From Amycolatopsis sp. A133 (GTDB lineage Bacteria > Actinomycetota > Actinomycetes > Mycobacteriales > Pseudonocardiaceae), in the NCBI RefSeq assembly GCF_031082405.1, contig NZ_JAVHJU010000004.1, forward strand, positions 248,001 through 312,000: a stretch of 64,000 bases of DNA, in the 5' to 3' direction. Position 1 is the first letter of the stretch. Each line of letters opens with the position of its first letter. A model generated the notes under the pieces. That model saw only the letters and a list, made by a program, of their open reading frames with translations. It was not told where the DNA came from and did not search any database. The translations under genes were made by a program, and so were the position numbers. Shown here in pieces: positions 1-9,349 of this stretch.

Positions 1-2
1 GC

Positions 3-629
3 GGCTTCGACTTCGACCCCTCGACCGGCCCGGACGCGGCGTGGCAGGAACCCGCCGGCCGGTGCTCGAAGCGGATCTTCACCATGAACAAGCCGGTGAT
101 CGCGGCCCTGCACGGCGCGGCCGTCGGCGGCGGCATCACCATCACGCTCTCGTGCGACTACCGGCTCGCGGCGGAGGACTCGCGGTTCGGCTTCGTGTTC
201 ACCCGCCGCGGCATCTACCCCGAAGGCGCGTCCGCGTGGTTCCTCCCCCGGCTGGTCGGCATGGGCACCGCGCTCGACTGGATGATCAGCGGCCGCGTCT
301 TCACCGCCGCCGAAGCCCTCGAAAAAGCCCTGGTGCACCGGGTTTTCCCCACCGGAACCGTGCTCGACGAGGCCTACCGGCTCGCCGGGGAAATCGTCGA
401 GAAGACGGCGCCGGTGTCGGTCGCGGTGACCCGCCAGCTGCTCTACCGGATGGCGAGCGCGGACTCGCCGTTCCCGGTGCACGAACTCGACTCCCGCCTG
501 ATCGGCGGCCTCGGCACGAGCCCGGACGCCGTCGAGGGGGTCCTGTCGTTCCTGCAGAAGCGGCCGCCCGCGTTCGGCATGCGCGTCGAGAAGGACCTGC
601 CCGACTACCTGCCCTGGCTGGAGAAATGA
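3..629 (+). CDS. Enoyl-CoA hydratase/isomerase (crotonase) family protein, 5' end cut by the window
   Basis: The open frame runs in from the left edge with no start codon that fits the family, so the N-terminus is missing; the ATG at 84 is internal. Crotonase signatures are present: HGAAVGGG (oxyanion-hole region), the CDYRLA segment that follows it, and GIYPEGASAWFLPRLVG around the second catalytic loop. The family hydrates, isomerises or cleaves acyl-CoA thioesters in the cytosol. Its stop overlaps the start of the next gene as ATGA, so the two are probably translated together. The exact acyl-CoA substrate cannot be read from the sequence. Confidence 0.88.
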   Translation, partial: GFDFDPSTGPDAAWQEPAGRCSKRIFTMNKPVIAALHGAAVGGGITITLSCDYRLAAEDSRFGFVFTRRGIYPEGASAWFLPRLVGMGTALDWMISGRVFTAAEALEKALVHRVFPTGTVLDEAYRLAGEIVEKTAPVSVAVTRQLLYRMASADSPFPVHELDSRLIGGLGTSPDAVEGVLSFLQKRPPAFGMRVEKDLPDYLPWLEK

Positions 630-1210
630 CCCCGTACCCGCCGCAGCCCTGGAACCTGACCGCCGACGCGCACGTGTCGATCTGGCGCGTCCCCGCGCGC
701 GACGTGCACCCGGCCGCCCTGTCCGTGGCCGGGTACACCTCCGTGTTCACCGCCTGGATCGCCTACCGCGAGCCCGGGCAGCTCAGCTACCACGAGCTGC
801 TCGCCGCGGTCCCGGTGCGCGGCAAGCGGACGACGTGCACGATCACCCGGATCTGGGTCGACTCCGAGGTGTCCCTCGCCGGCGGCCGGGAGCTGTGGGC
901 CATCCCGAAGGACCTCGCCGACCTCCGGTTCACCGACCGCACCCACACCGCGGCCACGGCCGACGACTGGATCGCCACGGCGGCTTTCACGCCGAGGCCG
1001 GGCTCACCGCTCGCGCTCCCGTCCGGGTTCGACGTCCTCCAGGACCGCGACGGCACCCCGGTCCGGACGCCGGTGGGCGCGAAGATCCGTCCCGCGCTCG
1101 CCGCGGCCGACTGGGCGATCAACGCGCACGGCCCGCTCGGCTACCTGGCCGGCCGCCGCCCGTTCCTGAGCCTCGCCCTGCCCGGCTCGCAGCTGCGCTT
1201 CGGCGCCTGA
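626..1210 (+). CDS. Acetoacetate decarboxylase-family protein
   Basis: A 194-residue protein starting at the ATG that overlaps the preceding stop by four bases. The family motif GREL-W-A-IPK is at residues 87-95; K95 aligns with the Schiff-base lysine of acetoacetate decarboxylase. It is shorter than the clostridial enzyme (about 245 aa). Many such actinobacterial proteins sit with beta-oxidation genes and act on beta-keto acids or have non-decarboxylase chemistry. Coupling to the crotonase suggests a shared acyl degradation or modification pathway. Family call firm, reaction unproven. Confidence 0.75.
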   Translation: MTPYPPQPWNLTADAHVSIWRVPARDVHPAALSVAGYTSVFTAWIAYREPGQLSYHELLAAVPVRGKRTTCTITRIWVDSEVSLAGGRELWAIPKDLADLRFTDRTHTAATADDWIATAAFTPRPGSPLALPSGFDVLQDRDGTPVRTPVGAKIRPALAAADWAINAHGPLGYLAGRRPFLSLALPGSQLRFGA

Positions 1211-1445
1211 GCGGGGATTTCGACCGCCGATTCCCTCTTGAGCGAGCGCAGCTCCCGGGTCAGCTTGACGCACAGTGTAACGATGGTGAGTGCCTGTTCG
1301 ATCGTTTCCCATGTCTGCATGAACACAGGCAAGCGCGTCGGGTCGGCGCTCGGGGATGATCGCGAACGTTCGGCGAACGCGACCGTTCCGACCAGCGTCA
1401 ATCCCCCGCGATCTCGGCGTTCGGCGAACTTCGGAGGGGGGCGCG
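1211..1445. other. Intergenic region before the STAND gene
   Basis: 235 bases without a supported gene. The left part is open on the minus strand (a possible short product beginning MQTWETIEQAL), but it has no recognised family or clear ribosome binding site and runs antisense into the previous gene, so I do not call it. The right part holds the GTTCG-G-CGAAC motifs listed separately. Confidence 0.5.
1363..1429 (+). promoter_or_regulatory. Repeated GTTCG-G-CGAAC motif, candidate operator
   Basis: The 11-bp inverted repeat GTTCG-G-CGAAC occurs at 1368-1378 and again at 1419-1429, centres 51 bp apart (about five helical turns). A further CGAAC half-site at 1363-1367 abuts the first copy. The second copy lies just before the ribosome binding site of a gene with an N-terminal XRE helix-turn-helix, so autoregulation is a natural inference. 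Confidence 0.5.
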
Positions 1446-4400
1446 GTGAGTCGTCCCGGCCCGTCGGCACCCGAAGCGGTACGAGCTCTGGCCGCGCGCC
1501 TGCGCGACGCGATGCGGGAAGCCGGCTATCCCTCTCAACGCGAGCTCAGCAAGGCCGCCAAGCTGAGCGCCTCGACGGTCTCCGAGGCACTGGCGGGACG
1601 CCATCCGCCGAGTTGGGAGACCATCTCCGCGATCCTCAAAGCCTGCGGCGTCCCCGCCACGAGGAACTGGGCGGCCGCCCAGGAAGCAGCCAAGGCGGCT
1701 GAAGCCGAAGAGCTCCGGCCACCGGATCGGCCGCCCACCGCGGAGCCGAACGCCCAGGGCTTCTACTCGGTCCGGCCTCCTCTGGGCATGCTGCCCGCCC
1801 GTGTCCGCGGGCGAGACGACCTGCTCCGGCGCCTGCAGGACCGCCTTCCCGGCACGTCCGCGCGGATCCAGGTGCTGCACGGCTTGGGCGGGTGCGGCAA
1901 GACGACCATCGCGCTGGAACTCTCCCGGTTGGCCGCCGAAGCCGGTCAGACCGTGTTCTGGGTCGCCGCCGATCGTCCCGAGGGCATTTCGACGCTGATG
2001 CGCGAGATCGCCATCGAACTCGGTGTCGACCAGCTCCTGATCGATCGAGCGTGGTCGGGGCAGGCCAGCGCGATGGACCTTCTGTGGTCTGCGCTCGACC
2101 ACGCGGCGGATCGCTGGCTGCTGGTGTTCGACAACGCCGACGAACCACGGCACCTCGCCGCGGCCGGTGCGATGGCCGGGGAAGGCACCGGCTGGGCGCG
2201 GGCGAGCGCGGCCGGCACCACGGTGATCACCACGCGGATCGGCCTCCCGGAGATCTGGGGCAGCCAAGCGGACCGGCACGCGGTCACCGTGCTCGACTCC
2301 GGCACCGCGGCCGACGTGCTCATCGACCAGGCTGGGCACGCCGGTACCCGGCGTGACGCCCTGGCCTTGGCCGATCGCCTCGGCGGCCTGCCCCTCGCAC
2401 TGGCGTCGGCCGGCCGGTACCTCGCCCGGGCGGCCCGGGGAGCGGGATTGCTGCGCAGGACGGCGTCAGCACGCATCACGAGCTTCGACTCCTACCGGGA
2501 GGCACTGGGAGAAATCGGCCCCGAGCTCCTGGACGAACGCTCACCGACCCAGAACCAGCAGGAAGAACTGCACCGCAGGCTCGTGGGGCGCACCTGGGAA
2601 CTGAGCCTGAACCTCCTCGAAAGCCAGGGGGTCGCCGGAGCCCGCGGCCTGATGCGGCTCTTGTCGTGTTTCGCGGCCGCACCGTTCCCGGTCGACCTGC
2701 TCGAAGCCGACGCGCTCGCACGCGCGGGCCTGGTCACCGGGGCGTTCGCCGGCGACGACCTGGATCGCGCGCTGGAAGCTCTGGTCGACCTCAGCATGCT
2801 CGAGGCCGGGGAAATCGGCGACGTCGGCGTCCGCCCCGAGCCGGTCTTCACGCCGGTCGTCTACCTCACCGCCCACCGGCTGGTGCTCGAGTCGGCGGCT
2901 CAACGGCTGAAGAGCTGTTCGGACTCCGAGCAGGTGTCGACGTGGCGCGCCGCGGCCGCGGCCCTGGACACGGCAACCGCGCTCGCTCCGGAGGTCGAAA
3001 CGAACTGGTCGTGGTGGCGGCTCATCGCACCTCACGTGCTCTCCGCATTGCTGCGGCTTCCCCCGGCACCGTCGAAAATCGGCGAGACACTCGAGGTGAT
3101 GATCAATTCCGGCCTTCGGGCGTTCGCCTACCTCGTGTTCACCAAAGACCGCGGCGACGCGGCAACACTGATCGAACGGGTTCGCGAGCTTGCCGGAAGC
3201 CTTCCCGGCGAGCACCCGGCCCACTTGGTGATCAGGCACAGACTTGCGCTGATCTTCGCCACGGAGCCGGAAGCCAGGTCTGCCGAGCTCGCCGCCATCT
3301 TGGCCGAGCAACGAAAGGTACTGGGCGAACGGCACCCCGAAACCCTCATCACCTGGCACGACTGGGCGAGCACCCTGGAGGGCGAAGAACAGGAACGGCA
3401 ATTCGCCGGTGTCCTCACCGCCCGCCGCGAGGTCCTGGGCGAACTCGACCCCTATACCGTCCTCACGCACCGGCGGTGGGCGATCGCCCTCGCCGGCACC
3501 GGTCACGAAGCCGAAGCCGAAGCCGCTTTGCGCGGGCTTCTCGGCTCGTGCCGCGAGCAACTCGGTGTCATCAACGAGCGGACGCTCGCCACGATGTCGG
3601 CACTCGCCAGGGTCATGGACCAGCGCGGACACTCCGACGCTGTAGTTTCGGAATACAACCAGTTGTTCGCCCACCCCGCCCGTGCGAACGATGCAGGCAA
3701 CCGGCTCATCTCGCTGGAGACCCGGCACCAACTCGCGCATACTCTCGATCGAGCCGGCCGCTACGAAGAAGCCGAGAACGAATACCATTCGCTCCTCGAA
3801 GAGCTGGAAGAGCGGGACGAAACGAGTGGCATGCTCTTCCACGACCTCCAGGTCTGCCTCGCCCGCAACCTTCGCGAACAAAAACGTTTCGAAGACGCCA
3901 ACTCCGTCTATGAACGCATCTTGAGTTCGCCGGCACCACCTTCGCCTGAGTTCGTGCTGCGCCTCCGGCATGAACGTGCCGACTTGCTCGGAAAACTCGA
4001 CCGCGACGACGAAGCCGTTCAAGAGATATCGTCGATCCTCGCCGCCAGAGTGGCTGCGGGGGCATCGGACGAGGATTCCGTTGTCCTCACCGAGAGGCAT
4101 TGCCTCGCGCACACCTACGAACGCGTCGGCCGGCTCGAGGATGCGGAGAAGGAGTTCCGCACGGTGAGCGAGACCTTCGGCCGGATCCTCGACCCGACCG
4201 CCAAACAGGCCAGGAGAGCCGGCTACTGCCACGGGCTGCTGCTCGAGAAGCTCTCCCGGTACGAAGCCGCCGAAACCGTCCTGGACGCCACCAGGGACGC
4301 CGAAGCCCGCGCGCTCGGCTCCGACGCCCCGGAAACCCTCGTGACCGCCGCGCACCTGGCCGTCATCCGGCATGCCCGGGGCAAGCTCACCACCGCCGAA

Positions 4401-4520
4401 GCCAAAGCGGAGCTCGAGACCCTGCTTCCACCGATTTCCCGGGAGTACGCCGAGGACTCCCGCAGTGTGCGGTACGTCCGCCGGGCAATCGCAGACCTCG
4501 ATGGCGTCGAACCTGCCTGA
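1446..4520 (+). CDS. XRE helix-turn-helix / NB-ARC / TPR protein (STAND NTPase)
   Basis: 1024 residues from the GTG at 1446, chosen because a GGAGG-rich site lies just upstream; a longer frame to 1356 has no such site. Order: XRE-type helix-turn-helix (about 10-75, LSASTVSEALAGR), NB-ARC ATPase with P-loop GLGGCGKTT (146-154), Walker B LLVFDNAD, sensor TVITTRIG and GLPLAL motif, then a winged-helix-like linker and many degenerate TPRs over the last 450 residues. STAND proteins are ATP-driven switches that oligomerise when a ligand meets the sensor repeats; fused to a DNA-binding domain they act as transcription regulators, as in AfsR/SARP-like proteins, and others serve in phage defence. No effector enzyme is visible here, so regulator is the likelier role. 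It stands alone with its own promoter region. Confidence 0.85.
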   Translation: MSRPGPSAPEAVRALAARLRDAMREAGYPSQRELSKAAKLSASTVSEALAGRHPPSWETISAILKACGVPATRNWAAAQEAAKAAEAEELRPPDRPPTAEPNAQGFYSVRPPLGMLPARVRGRDDLLRRLQDRLPGTSARIQVLHGLGGCGKTTIALELSRLAAEAGQTVFWVAADRPEGISTLMREIAIELGVDQLLIDRAWSGQASAMDLLWSALDHAADRWLLVFDNADEPRHLAAAGAMAGEGTGWARASAAGTTVITTRIGLPEIWGSQADRHAVTVLDSGTAADVLIDQAGHAGTRRDALALADRLGGLPLALASAGRYLARAARGAGLLRRTASARITSFDSYREALGEIGPELLDERSPTQNQQEELHRRLVGRTWELSLNLLESQGVAGARGLMRLLSCFAAAPFPVDLLEADALARAGLVTGAFAGDDLDRALEALVDLSMLEAGEIGDVGVRPEPVFTPVVYLTAHRLVLESAAQRLKSCSDSEQVSTWRAAAAALDTATALAPEVETNWSWWRLIAPHVLSALLRLPPAPSKIGETLEVMINSGLRAFAYLVFTKDRGDAATLIERVRELAGSLPGEHPAHLVIRHRLALIFATEPEARSAELAAILAEQRKVLGERHPETLITWHDWASTLEGEEQERQFAGVLTARREVLGELDPYTVLTHRRWAIALAGTGHEAEAEAALRGLLGSCREQLGVINERTLATMSALARVMDQRGHSDAVVSEYNQLFAHPARANDAGNRLISLETRHQLAHTLDRAGRYEEAENEYHSLLEELEERDETSGMLFHDLQVCLARNLREQKRFEDANSVYERILSSPAPPSPEFVLRLRHERADLLGKLDRDDEAVQEISSILAARVAAGASDEDSVVLTERHCLAHTYERVGRLEDAEKEFRTVSETFGRILDPTAKQARRAGYCHGLLLEKLSRYEAAETVLDATRDAEARALGSDAPETLVTAAHLAVIRHARGKLTTAEAKAELETLLPPISREYAEDSRSVRYVRRAIADLDGVEPA

Positions 4521-4634
4521 ACGAGCCAATCGCGGTCCTCCCCCAGCGGCCCCGGAAGCTACCGCCACCCACCCCCGCCCGCAGCGCGAGCAGCACCTCT
4601 CGGTGATCACGTAACCCGGCAGGGTGAGCCTGCG

Positions 4635-4682
4635 ACACGCCATCTGGGGTCCCGCGCACACCCCGACCCCAACATGTAGTCT
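4635..4682 (+). promoter_or_regulatory. Tandem NrdR-box-like sites upstream of nrdA
   Basis: Two 16-mers starting at 4635 and 4667 resemble the NrdR consensus aCaCwAtATgTwGtGt: the right one (4667-4682, core AACATGTAGT) fits at about 12 of 16 positions, the left one (4635-4650) at about 10. Their 32-bp offset is three helical turns, the arrangement known for NrdR, the ATP/dATP-sensing repressor of ribonucleotide reductase genes. nrdR itself is not in the window. Confidence 0.6.
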
Positions 4683-4756
4683 CTCAACACCGGCAGCCCC
4701 CAGCGACGGGGAGACCGCTGCAGAGGGTCGCCGGGCAGCTTTGAAGAACCTGCAGC

Positions 4757-4778
4757 GCACGGCCTTGTGCGGCCGTGC
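4757..4778 (+). other. Strong hairpin in the nrdA 5' leader
   Basis: GCACGGCC and GGCCGTGC pair perfectly (8 bp) around a six-base loop, 34 bases before the nrdA start. There is no T-run after it, so it is not an ordinary terminator. It could affect leader stability or translation. I saw no B12-box sequence. Confidence 0.4.
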
Positions 4779-4812
4779 GGCGATCCGACGCGCCCGAAAC
4801 CTGGAGACACGC

Positions 4813-7731
4813 ATGTCAGTCGAAACCGGTCAGCGGCCCTCCGCTGCCGACACACCCACCGCGATCCGGGTCATCCGGCGGGACGGCAGCGTGTCGCCGT
4901 TCGACGCCGGGAAGATCTCGGTCGCGCTGACCAAGGCGTTCCTCGCGGTCGAGGGCGGCGACGCCGCCGCGTCCTCCCGCGTGCACCACGTCGTCGCCGA
5001 GCTCACCCAGCAGGTGGAGACGACCCTGCTGCGCCACGCCGGCCCCGAAACCGCCCTGCACATCGAGCAGATCCAGGACATCGTCGAGCTCGCCCTCATG
5101 CGCGGGGAGCACCACAAGGTCGCCCGCGCCTACGTCCTCTATCGCGAGGAGCGCGCGAAGGCCCGCGAGGCCGTCAAGCCGGTCGCGGCCGAGGTCGCGC
5201 TGAACGTCAAGGGCACCGACGGCGTCCTGCGCCCGCTCGACTGGGCCCGCGTGTCCCACGTGGTGGGCGAGGCCGTCGACGGCCTCGACGACGTCACCGC
5301 CGAGCCGGTGCTGGCCGAGACCAAGCGCAACCTCTACGACGGCATCAGCGCCGACGAGCTCGCCCTGGCCCAGATCATGGCCGCCCGCGTGCTCGTCGAG
5401 CAGGAGCCGAACTACTCCTACGTCTCCGCCCGGCTGCTGCTGGACAAGCTGCGCGGCGAGGCGCTGAGCTACCTCGCCGGCACCCCGCGCCTGGCCAGCC
5501 AGGACGAGATGGCCGGCGAGTACCCCGCGTACTTCCGCGCCTACCTGCGCCGCGCCATCGAGCTGGAGCTGGTCGACGCCGAGCTGCAGCGCTTCGACCT
5601 GGACAAGATCACTGCCGCGATCCGGCCCGAGCGCGACCTCGACTTCGGCTTCCTCGGCCTGCAGACGCTCTACGACCGGTACTTCCAGCACCACGACGGC
5701 ACCCGCTTCGAGCTGCCGCAGGCGTTCTTCATGCGCGTCGCGATGGGTCTGGCGATCCGCGAGGACGACCGCGAAGCCCGCGCCATCGAGTTTTATGAAC
5801 TGCTGTCCAGCTTCCACTTCATGGCGTCCACCCCGACGCTGTTCAACTCGGGCACCACCCGCCCGCAGCTGTCGTCCTGCTTCCTGACCACGGTGGACGA
5901 CGACCTGGACTCCATCTTCCAGGCCTACAAGAACAACGCGCTGCTGGCCAAGTACTCGGGCGGTCTCGGCAACGACTGGACCCCGGTCCGCGGCCTCGGC
6001 GCGCACATCAAGGGCACCAACGGCCAGTCGCAGGGTGTCGTGCCGTTCCTCAAGATCGCCAACGACACCGCCGTCGCGGTCAACCAGGGCGGCAAGCGCA
6101 AGGGCGCGGCCTGCGCGTACCTCGAGACGTGGCACGTCGACATCGAGGAATTCCTCGACCTGCGCAAGAACACCGGTGACGACCGCCGCCGCACCCACGA
6201 CATGAACACCGCGAACTGGGTGCCCGACGAGTTCCTCCGCCGCGTCGAGGCCGACGCGCAGTGGACGCTGTTCTCGCCGAACGAGACCCCGGACCTGCAC
6301 GACCTCTACGGCAACGAGTTCTCCGCCCGCTACGCCGAGTACGAGGCGATGGCCGAGCGCGGCGAGATCAAGGTGTTCCGCAAGGTCCGCGCGGTCGACC
6401 TGTGGCGCCGCATGCTGACCATGCTGTTCGAGACCGGCCACCCGTGGATCACGTTCAAGGACCCGTGCAACCTGCGCTCGCCGCAGCAGCACGTCGGCGT
6501 CGTGCACTCGTCCAACCTGTGCACCGAGATCACGCTGAACACCAACAGCGAAGAGGTCGCGGTCTGCAACCTCGGCTCGGTGAACCTGCTCAAGCACGTC
6601 ACCCCGGCCGGGTTGGACACCGAGCGGCTCGAGAAGACCGTGCGCACCGCCGTCCGCATGCTGGACAACGTGATCGACATCAACTTCTACACGATCCCGG
6701 AGGCGCGCCGCTCCAACCTGCGCCACCGCCCGATCGGGCTGGGACTGATGGGCTTCCAGGACGCGCTGTTCGAGATCGGCGTGCCGCTGTCGTCGGAAGC
6801 CGCTGTGCAGTTCGCCGACGAGAGCATGGAGCACATCTCCTACTACGCGATCTCGGCGTCGACCGACCTCGCCGAGGAGCGCGGCCAGTACCAGTCGTTC
6901 GAGGGCTCGCTGTGGAGCAAGGGCATCCTGCCGATCGACTCGATGCAGCTGCTCATCGACGCCCGTCAGGGTGACGCCCTCGACGTCGACGTGTCCACGA
7001 CGCTGGACTGGGCGCCGCTGCGCGAGCGCGTCAAGACCGTCGGCATGCGCAACTCCAACGTGATGGCGATCGCGCCGACCGCGACGATCTCCAACATCTG
7101 CGGCGTCGGCCAGTCGATCGAGCCGCTGTTCCAGAACCTGTTCGTCAAGTCGAACATGTCCGGCGACTTCACCGTGGTGAACCCGCACCTGGTCCGCTCG
7201 CTCAAGGCGCGCGGGCTGTGGGACGAGGTCATGGTCAGCGACCTCAAGTACTTCGACGGCAGCCTCGGCCAGATCGACCGCGTCCCGGACGACCTGAAGG
7301 CGCTGTACGCGACGGCGTTCGAGATCGAGTCGAAGTGGCTGGTGGACGCGGGTTCGCGGCGCCAGAAGTGGATCGACCAGGCGCAGTCGCTGAACCTCTA
7401 CATCGCGGCGCCGAGCGGCCGCAAGCTCGACCAGCTCTACCGCTACGCGTGGCACAAGGGCCTCAAGACCACGTACTACCTGCGGGCGCAGTCCGCGACG
7501 CACGTGGAGAAGAGCACCCTGCGCGGCACCGACGGCAAGCTGAACGCCGTCGCGGCCACCCCGGCTCCGGCGGCTCCCGCCGCGGTCACCCCGGCCCCGG
7601 CTCCCGCGCCGACGCCGGCGCCTGCTCCCGCCCCTTCGCCTTCGCCGAAGCCGGAGCCGGACGTCGACTTCGTCGCCACCGAAGGCGCCGCCTGCCGCAT
7701 CGACGACCCCGACTGCGAAGCCTGCCAGTAA
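4813..7731 (+). CDS. nrdA: Ribonucleoside-diphosphate reductase, alpha (large) subunit
   Basis: 972 residues from ATG 4813 (GGAG eight bases upstream); the frame is open back to 4624 but that part lies over the promoter. Reduces ribonucleoside diphosphates to deoxyribonucleotides with the NrdB partner. An N-terminal ATP-cone (about 17-115) is followed by a second cone-like segment (about 130-215), so dATP feedback control is expected. Active-site residues are visible: redox cysteines C356 and C585, the N568-x-C570-x-E572 thiyl triad, the Y888-Y889 radical relay, and the C-terminal C968-x-x-C971 pair that reduces the active site. A Pro/Ala-rich linker (about 915-950) carries that tail. nrdB follows 16 bases downstream. 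Confidence 0.96.
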   Translation: MSVETGQRPSAADTPTAIRVIRRDGSVSPFDAGKISVALTKAFLAVEGGDAAASSRVHHVVAELTQQVETTLLRHAGPETALHIEQIQDIVELALMRGEHHKVARAYVLYREERAKAREAVKPVAAEVALNVKGTDGVLRPLDWARVSHVVGEAVDGLDDVTAEPVLAETKRNLYDGISADELALAQIMAARVLVEQEPNYSYVSARLLLDKLRGEALSYLAGTPRLASQDEMAGEYPAYFRAYLRRAIELELVDAELQRFDLDKITAAIRPERDLDFGFLGLQTLYDRYFQHHDGTRFELPQAFFMRVAMGLAIREDDREARAIEFYELLSSFHFMASTPTLFNSGTTRPQLSSCFLTTVDDDLDSIFQAYKNNALLAKYSGGLGNDWTPVRGLGAHIKGTNGQSQGVVPFLKIANDTAVAVNQGGKRKGAACAYLETWHVDIEEFLDLRKNTGDDRRRTHDMNTANWVPDEFLRRVEADAQWTLFSPNETPDLHDLYGNEFSARYAEYEAMAERGEIKVFRKVRAVDLWRRMLTMLFETGHPWITFKDPCNLRSPQQHVGVVHSSNLCTEITLNTNSEEVAVCNLGSVNLLKHVTPAGLDTERLEKTVRTAVRMLDNVIDINFYTIPEARRSNLRHRPIGLGLMGFQDALFEIGVPLSSEAAVQFADESMEHISYYAISASTDLAEERGQYQSFEGSLWSKGILPIDSMQLLIDARQGDALDVDVSTTLDWAPLRERVKTVGMRNSNVMAIAPTATISNICGVGQSIEPLFQNLFVKSNMSGDFTVVNPHLVRSLKARGLWDEVMVSDLKYFDGSLGQIDRVPDDLKALYATAFEIESKWLVDAGSRRQKWIDQAQSLNLYIAAPSGRKLDQLYRYAWHKGLKTTYYLRAQSATHVEKSTLRGTDGKLNAVAATPAPAAPAAVTPAPAPAPTPAPAPAPSPSPKPEPDVDFVATEGAACRIDDPDCEACQ

Positions 7732-7747
7732 AGGAATCCCTGCACAC

Positions 7748-8821
7748 ATGACCAACGTGGAGACGACGGACGCGACCGGCCTCGGGGAGATCGAGGTCGG
7801 CGCCGCCCGGATCAACGTCGACGACAAGCGCATGATCAACGCGCGCGCCGACGTCAACCAGCTGCTGCCCATGAAGTACAAGTGGGCGTGGGAGAAGTAC
7901 CTGGCCGGCTGCAACAACCACTGGATGCCGACCGAGGTCGCCATGCAGGCCGACATCGCGCTCTGGAAGTCACCGGACGGCCTCACCGAGGACGAGCGGC
8001 AGATGCTCAAGCGCAACCTGGGCTTCTTCGCGACCGCGGAGTCCCTGGTGGCCAACAACATCGTCCTCGCGGTGTACCGGCAGATCACCAACCCCGAGTG
8101 CCGCCAGTACCTGCTGCGCCAGGCGTTCGAGGAGGCCGTGCACACGCACACCTTCCAGTACATCTGCGAAAGCCTCGGCCTGGTCGAGGGCGAGCTGTTC
8201 AACATGTACCGCGAGGTTCCGTCGATCTCGGCGAAGGACGCGTGGGCGCTGAAGTACACGCAGAACCTGGAGAACCCGGAGTTCGAGACCGGCACGCCGG
8301 AAGCCGACCAGGCGTTCCTGCGCGACCTCGTCGCGTTCTACGTCATCTTCGAGGGCATGTGGTTCTACACGGGCTTCGCGCAGATCCTGTCGCTGGGCCG
8401 CCGGAACAAGATGGTCGGCATCGCCGAGCAGTACCAGTACATCCTGCGCGACGAGTCGATCCACCTGAACTTCGGCATCGACTGCATCAACCAGATCAAG
8501 ATCGAGAACCCGCACCTGTGGACCGAGGAGTTCCAGGCCGAGGTGCGCGGGATGCTGAAGGACGCGTGCGAGCTGGAGGTCGCGTACGCGCGTGACACGA
8601 TGCCGCGCGGCATGCTGGGCCTGTCGGCGCAGCTGTGCGAGCAGTACATGCACTTCATCACCGACCGGCGCGCGCAGCAGATCGGGCTCGCCCCGATCTT
8701 CGGCGAGACCGAGAACCCGTTCCCGTGGATGTCCGAGGCGATGGACCTGAAGAAGGAGAAGAACTTCTTCGAGACCCGCGTGATCGAGTACCAGTCGGGC
8801 GGCGCCCTCGACTGGGACTGA
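7748..8821 (+). CDS. nrdB: Ribonucleoside-diphosphate reductase, beta subunit, class Ic-like (no radical tyrosine)
   Basis: 357 residues, R2 fold. Metal ligands by alignment to R2 motifs: E98 in ATAESLV, E129 and H132 in [10 protein letters not shown]202 in IFEGMWF, E236 and H239 in RDESIHL. The position four residues after H132, where class Ia proteins carry the radical Tyr (E. coli H118/Y122), is F136, and the first ligand is Glu rather than Asp. Both are hallmarks of the Chlamydia-type class Ic R2, which uses a Mn(IV)/Fe(III) centre instead of a tyrosyl radical. The C-terminal NPFPWMSE...KNFFETRV tail also looks like that group. Co-transcribed with nrdA and closed by a strong terminator. 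Confidence 0.95.
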   Translation: MTNVETTDATGLGEIEVGAARINVDDKRMINARADVNQLLPMKYKWAWEKYLAGCNNHWMPTEVAMQADIALWKSPDGLTEDERQMLKRNLGFFATAESLVANNIVLAVYRQITNPECRQYLLRQAFEEAVHTHTFQYICESLGLVEGELFNMYREVPSISAKDAWALKYTQNLENPEFETGTPEADQAFLRDLVAFYVIFEGMWFYTGFAQILSLGRRNKMVGIAEQYQYILRDESIHLNFGIDCINQIKIENPHLWTEEFQAEVRGMLKDACELEVAYARDTMPRGMLGLSAQLCEQYMHFITDRRAQQIGLAPIFGETENPFPWMSEAMDLKKEKNFFETRVIEYQSGGALDWD

Positions 8822-8836
8822 GCTCCCGGTGCACCC

Positions 8837-8870
8837 GGCCCCGCCCTGGTTCGCCGGGGCGGGGCCGTTT
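8837..8870 (+). terminator. Rho-independent terminator after nrdAB
   Basis: A perfect 10-bp GC stem (GGCCCCGCCC / GGGCGGGGCC, 8837-8846 and 8857-8866) with a 10-base loop, followed by GTTT. It starts 15 bases after the nrdB stop and also faces the end of the convergent Nudix gene. Confidence 0.8.
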
Positions 8871-9337
8871 CACGCCGTGGCCACTCGCGCGGCCAGCTCC
8901 GCGTCCAGCGGGCTCAGGTCCGCGTCGACGGGTTCGCCGGGCGGCCACCAGCGGAAGCCGGTCCCTTCGTCGCTGAGGGTCAGCCGCGGCGCGATGGTCA
9001 GTTCGGTCCGGTAGACGGCGAGGAATTCGCGGCGCGCGGGCTCGGTCAGGGCGAACTCGGCCACCGCGGCGAAGGTCAGCGCCACGCCGCGGATGCCGGT
9101 CTCCTCGGCCAGCTCGCGCGCCGCGGCTTCCCGGCAGGTTTCGCCGGGCTCCCGCATACCGCCGGGCAGTTCCCACTGCCTGCGCCACTTGCCGAACATC
9201 AGGAGAACGGCGCCGGCGTGGACGGCCACCACCAGAGCGGCGGGCAACGGGACCAGCCGCGGCAGGTCGCTTTCCGCGGGGTGGTGCACGGCGAGCAGCA
9301 CGTTGCCCGCTCGGTCGCGCAGCGGCAGGTCGGCCAT
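8870..9337 (-). CDS. Nudix hydrolase
   Basis: 155 residues. The full Nudix box G-x5-E-x7-REL-x-EETG-I lies at residues 60-82 (GGMREPGETC...RELAEETGI), so the metal-binding catalytic helix is intact. Such enzymes hydrolyse nucleoside diphosphates linked to another group, often as house cleaning. WELPGG just before the box is typical of MutT/ADP-sugar-like members, but the substrate is not predictable. Its 3' end touches the nrdB terminator; the PPOX gene lies 12 bases upstream on the same strand, so the two may form one unit. Confidence 0.88.
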   Translation of the reverse strand: MADLPLRDRAGNVLLAVHHPAESDLPRLVPLPAALVVAVHAGAVLLMFGKWRRQWELPGGMREPGETCREAAARELAEETGIRGVALTFAAVAEFALTEPARREFLAVYRTELTIAPRLTLSDEGTGFRWWPPGEPVDADLSPLDAELAARVATA

Positions 9338-9349
9338 CCCGCTCCTTGC

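Noticed and set aside
4640..4812. B12 riboswitch before nrdAB, as in Streptomyces
   Set aside because: I found no B12-box-like core or the conserved pairing around it; only a simple hairpin.
2541..4814. Minus-strand open frame of 757 codons opposite the STAND gene
   Set aside because: A GC-frame shadow: no family match, no ribosome site, and it ends over a fully recognisable gene.
4816..8295. Minus-strand open frame of 1159 codons opposite nrdA and nrdB
   Set aside because: An antisense shadow rich in Arg, Val, Leu and Asp repeats that arise from the codon use of nrdAB; no domain seen.
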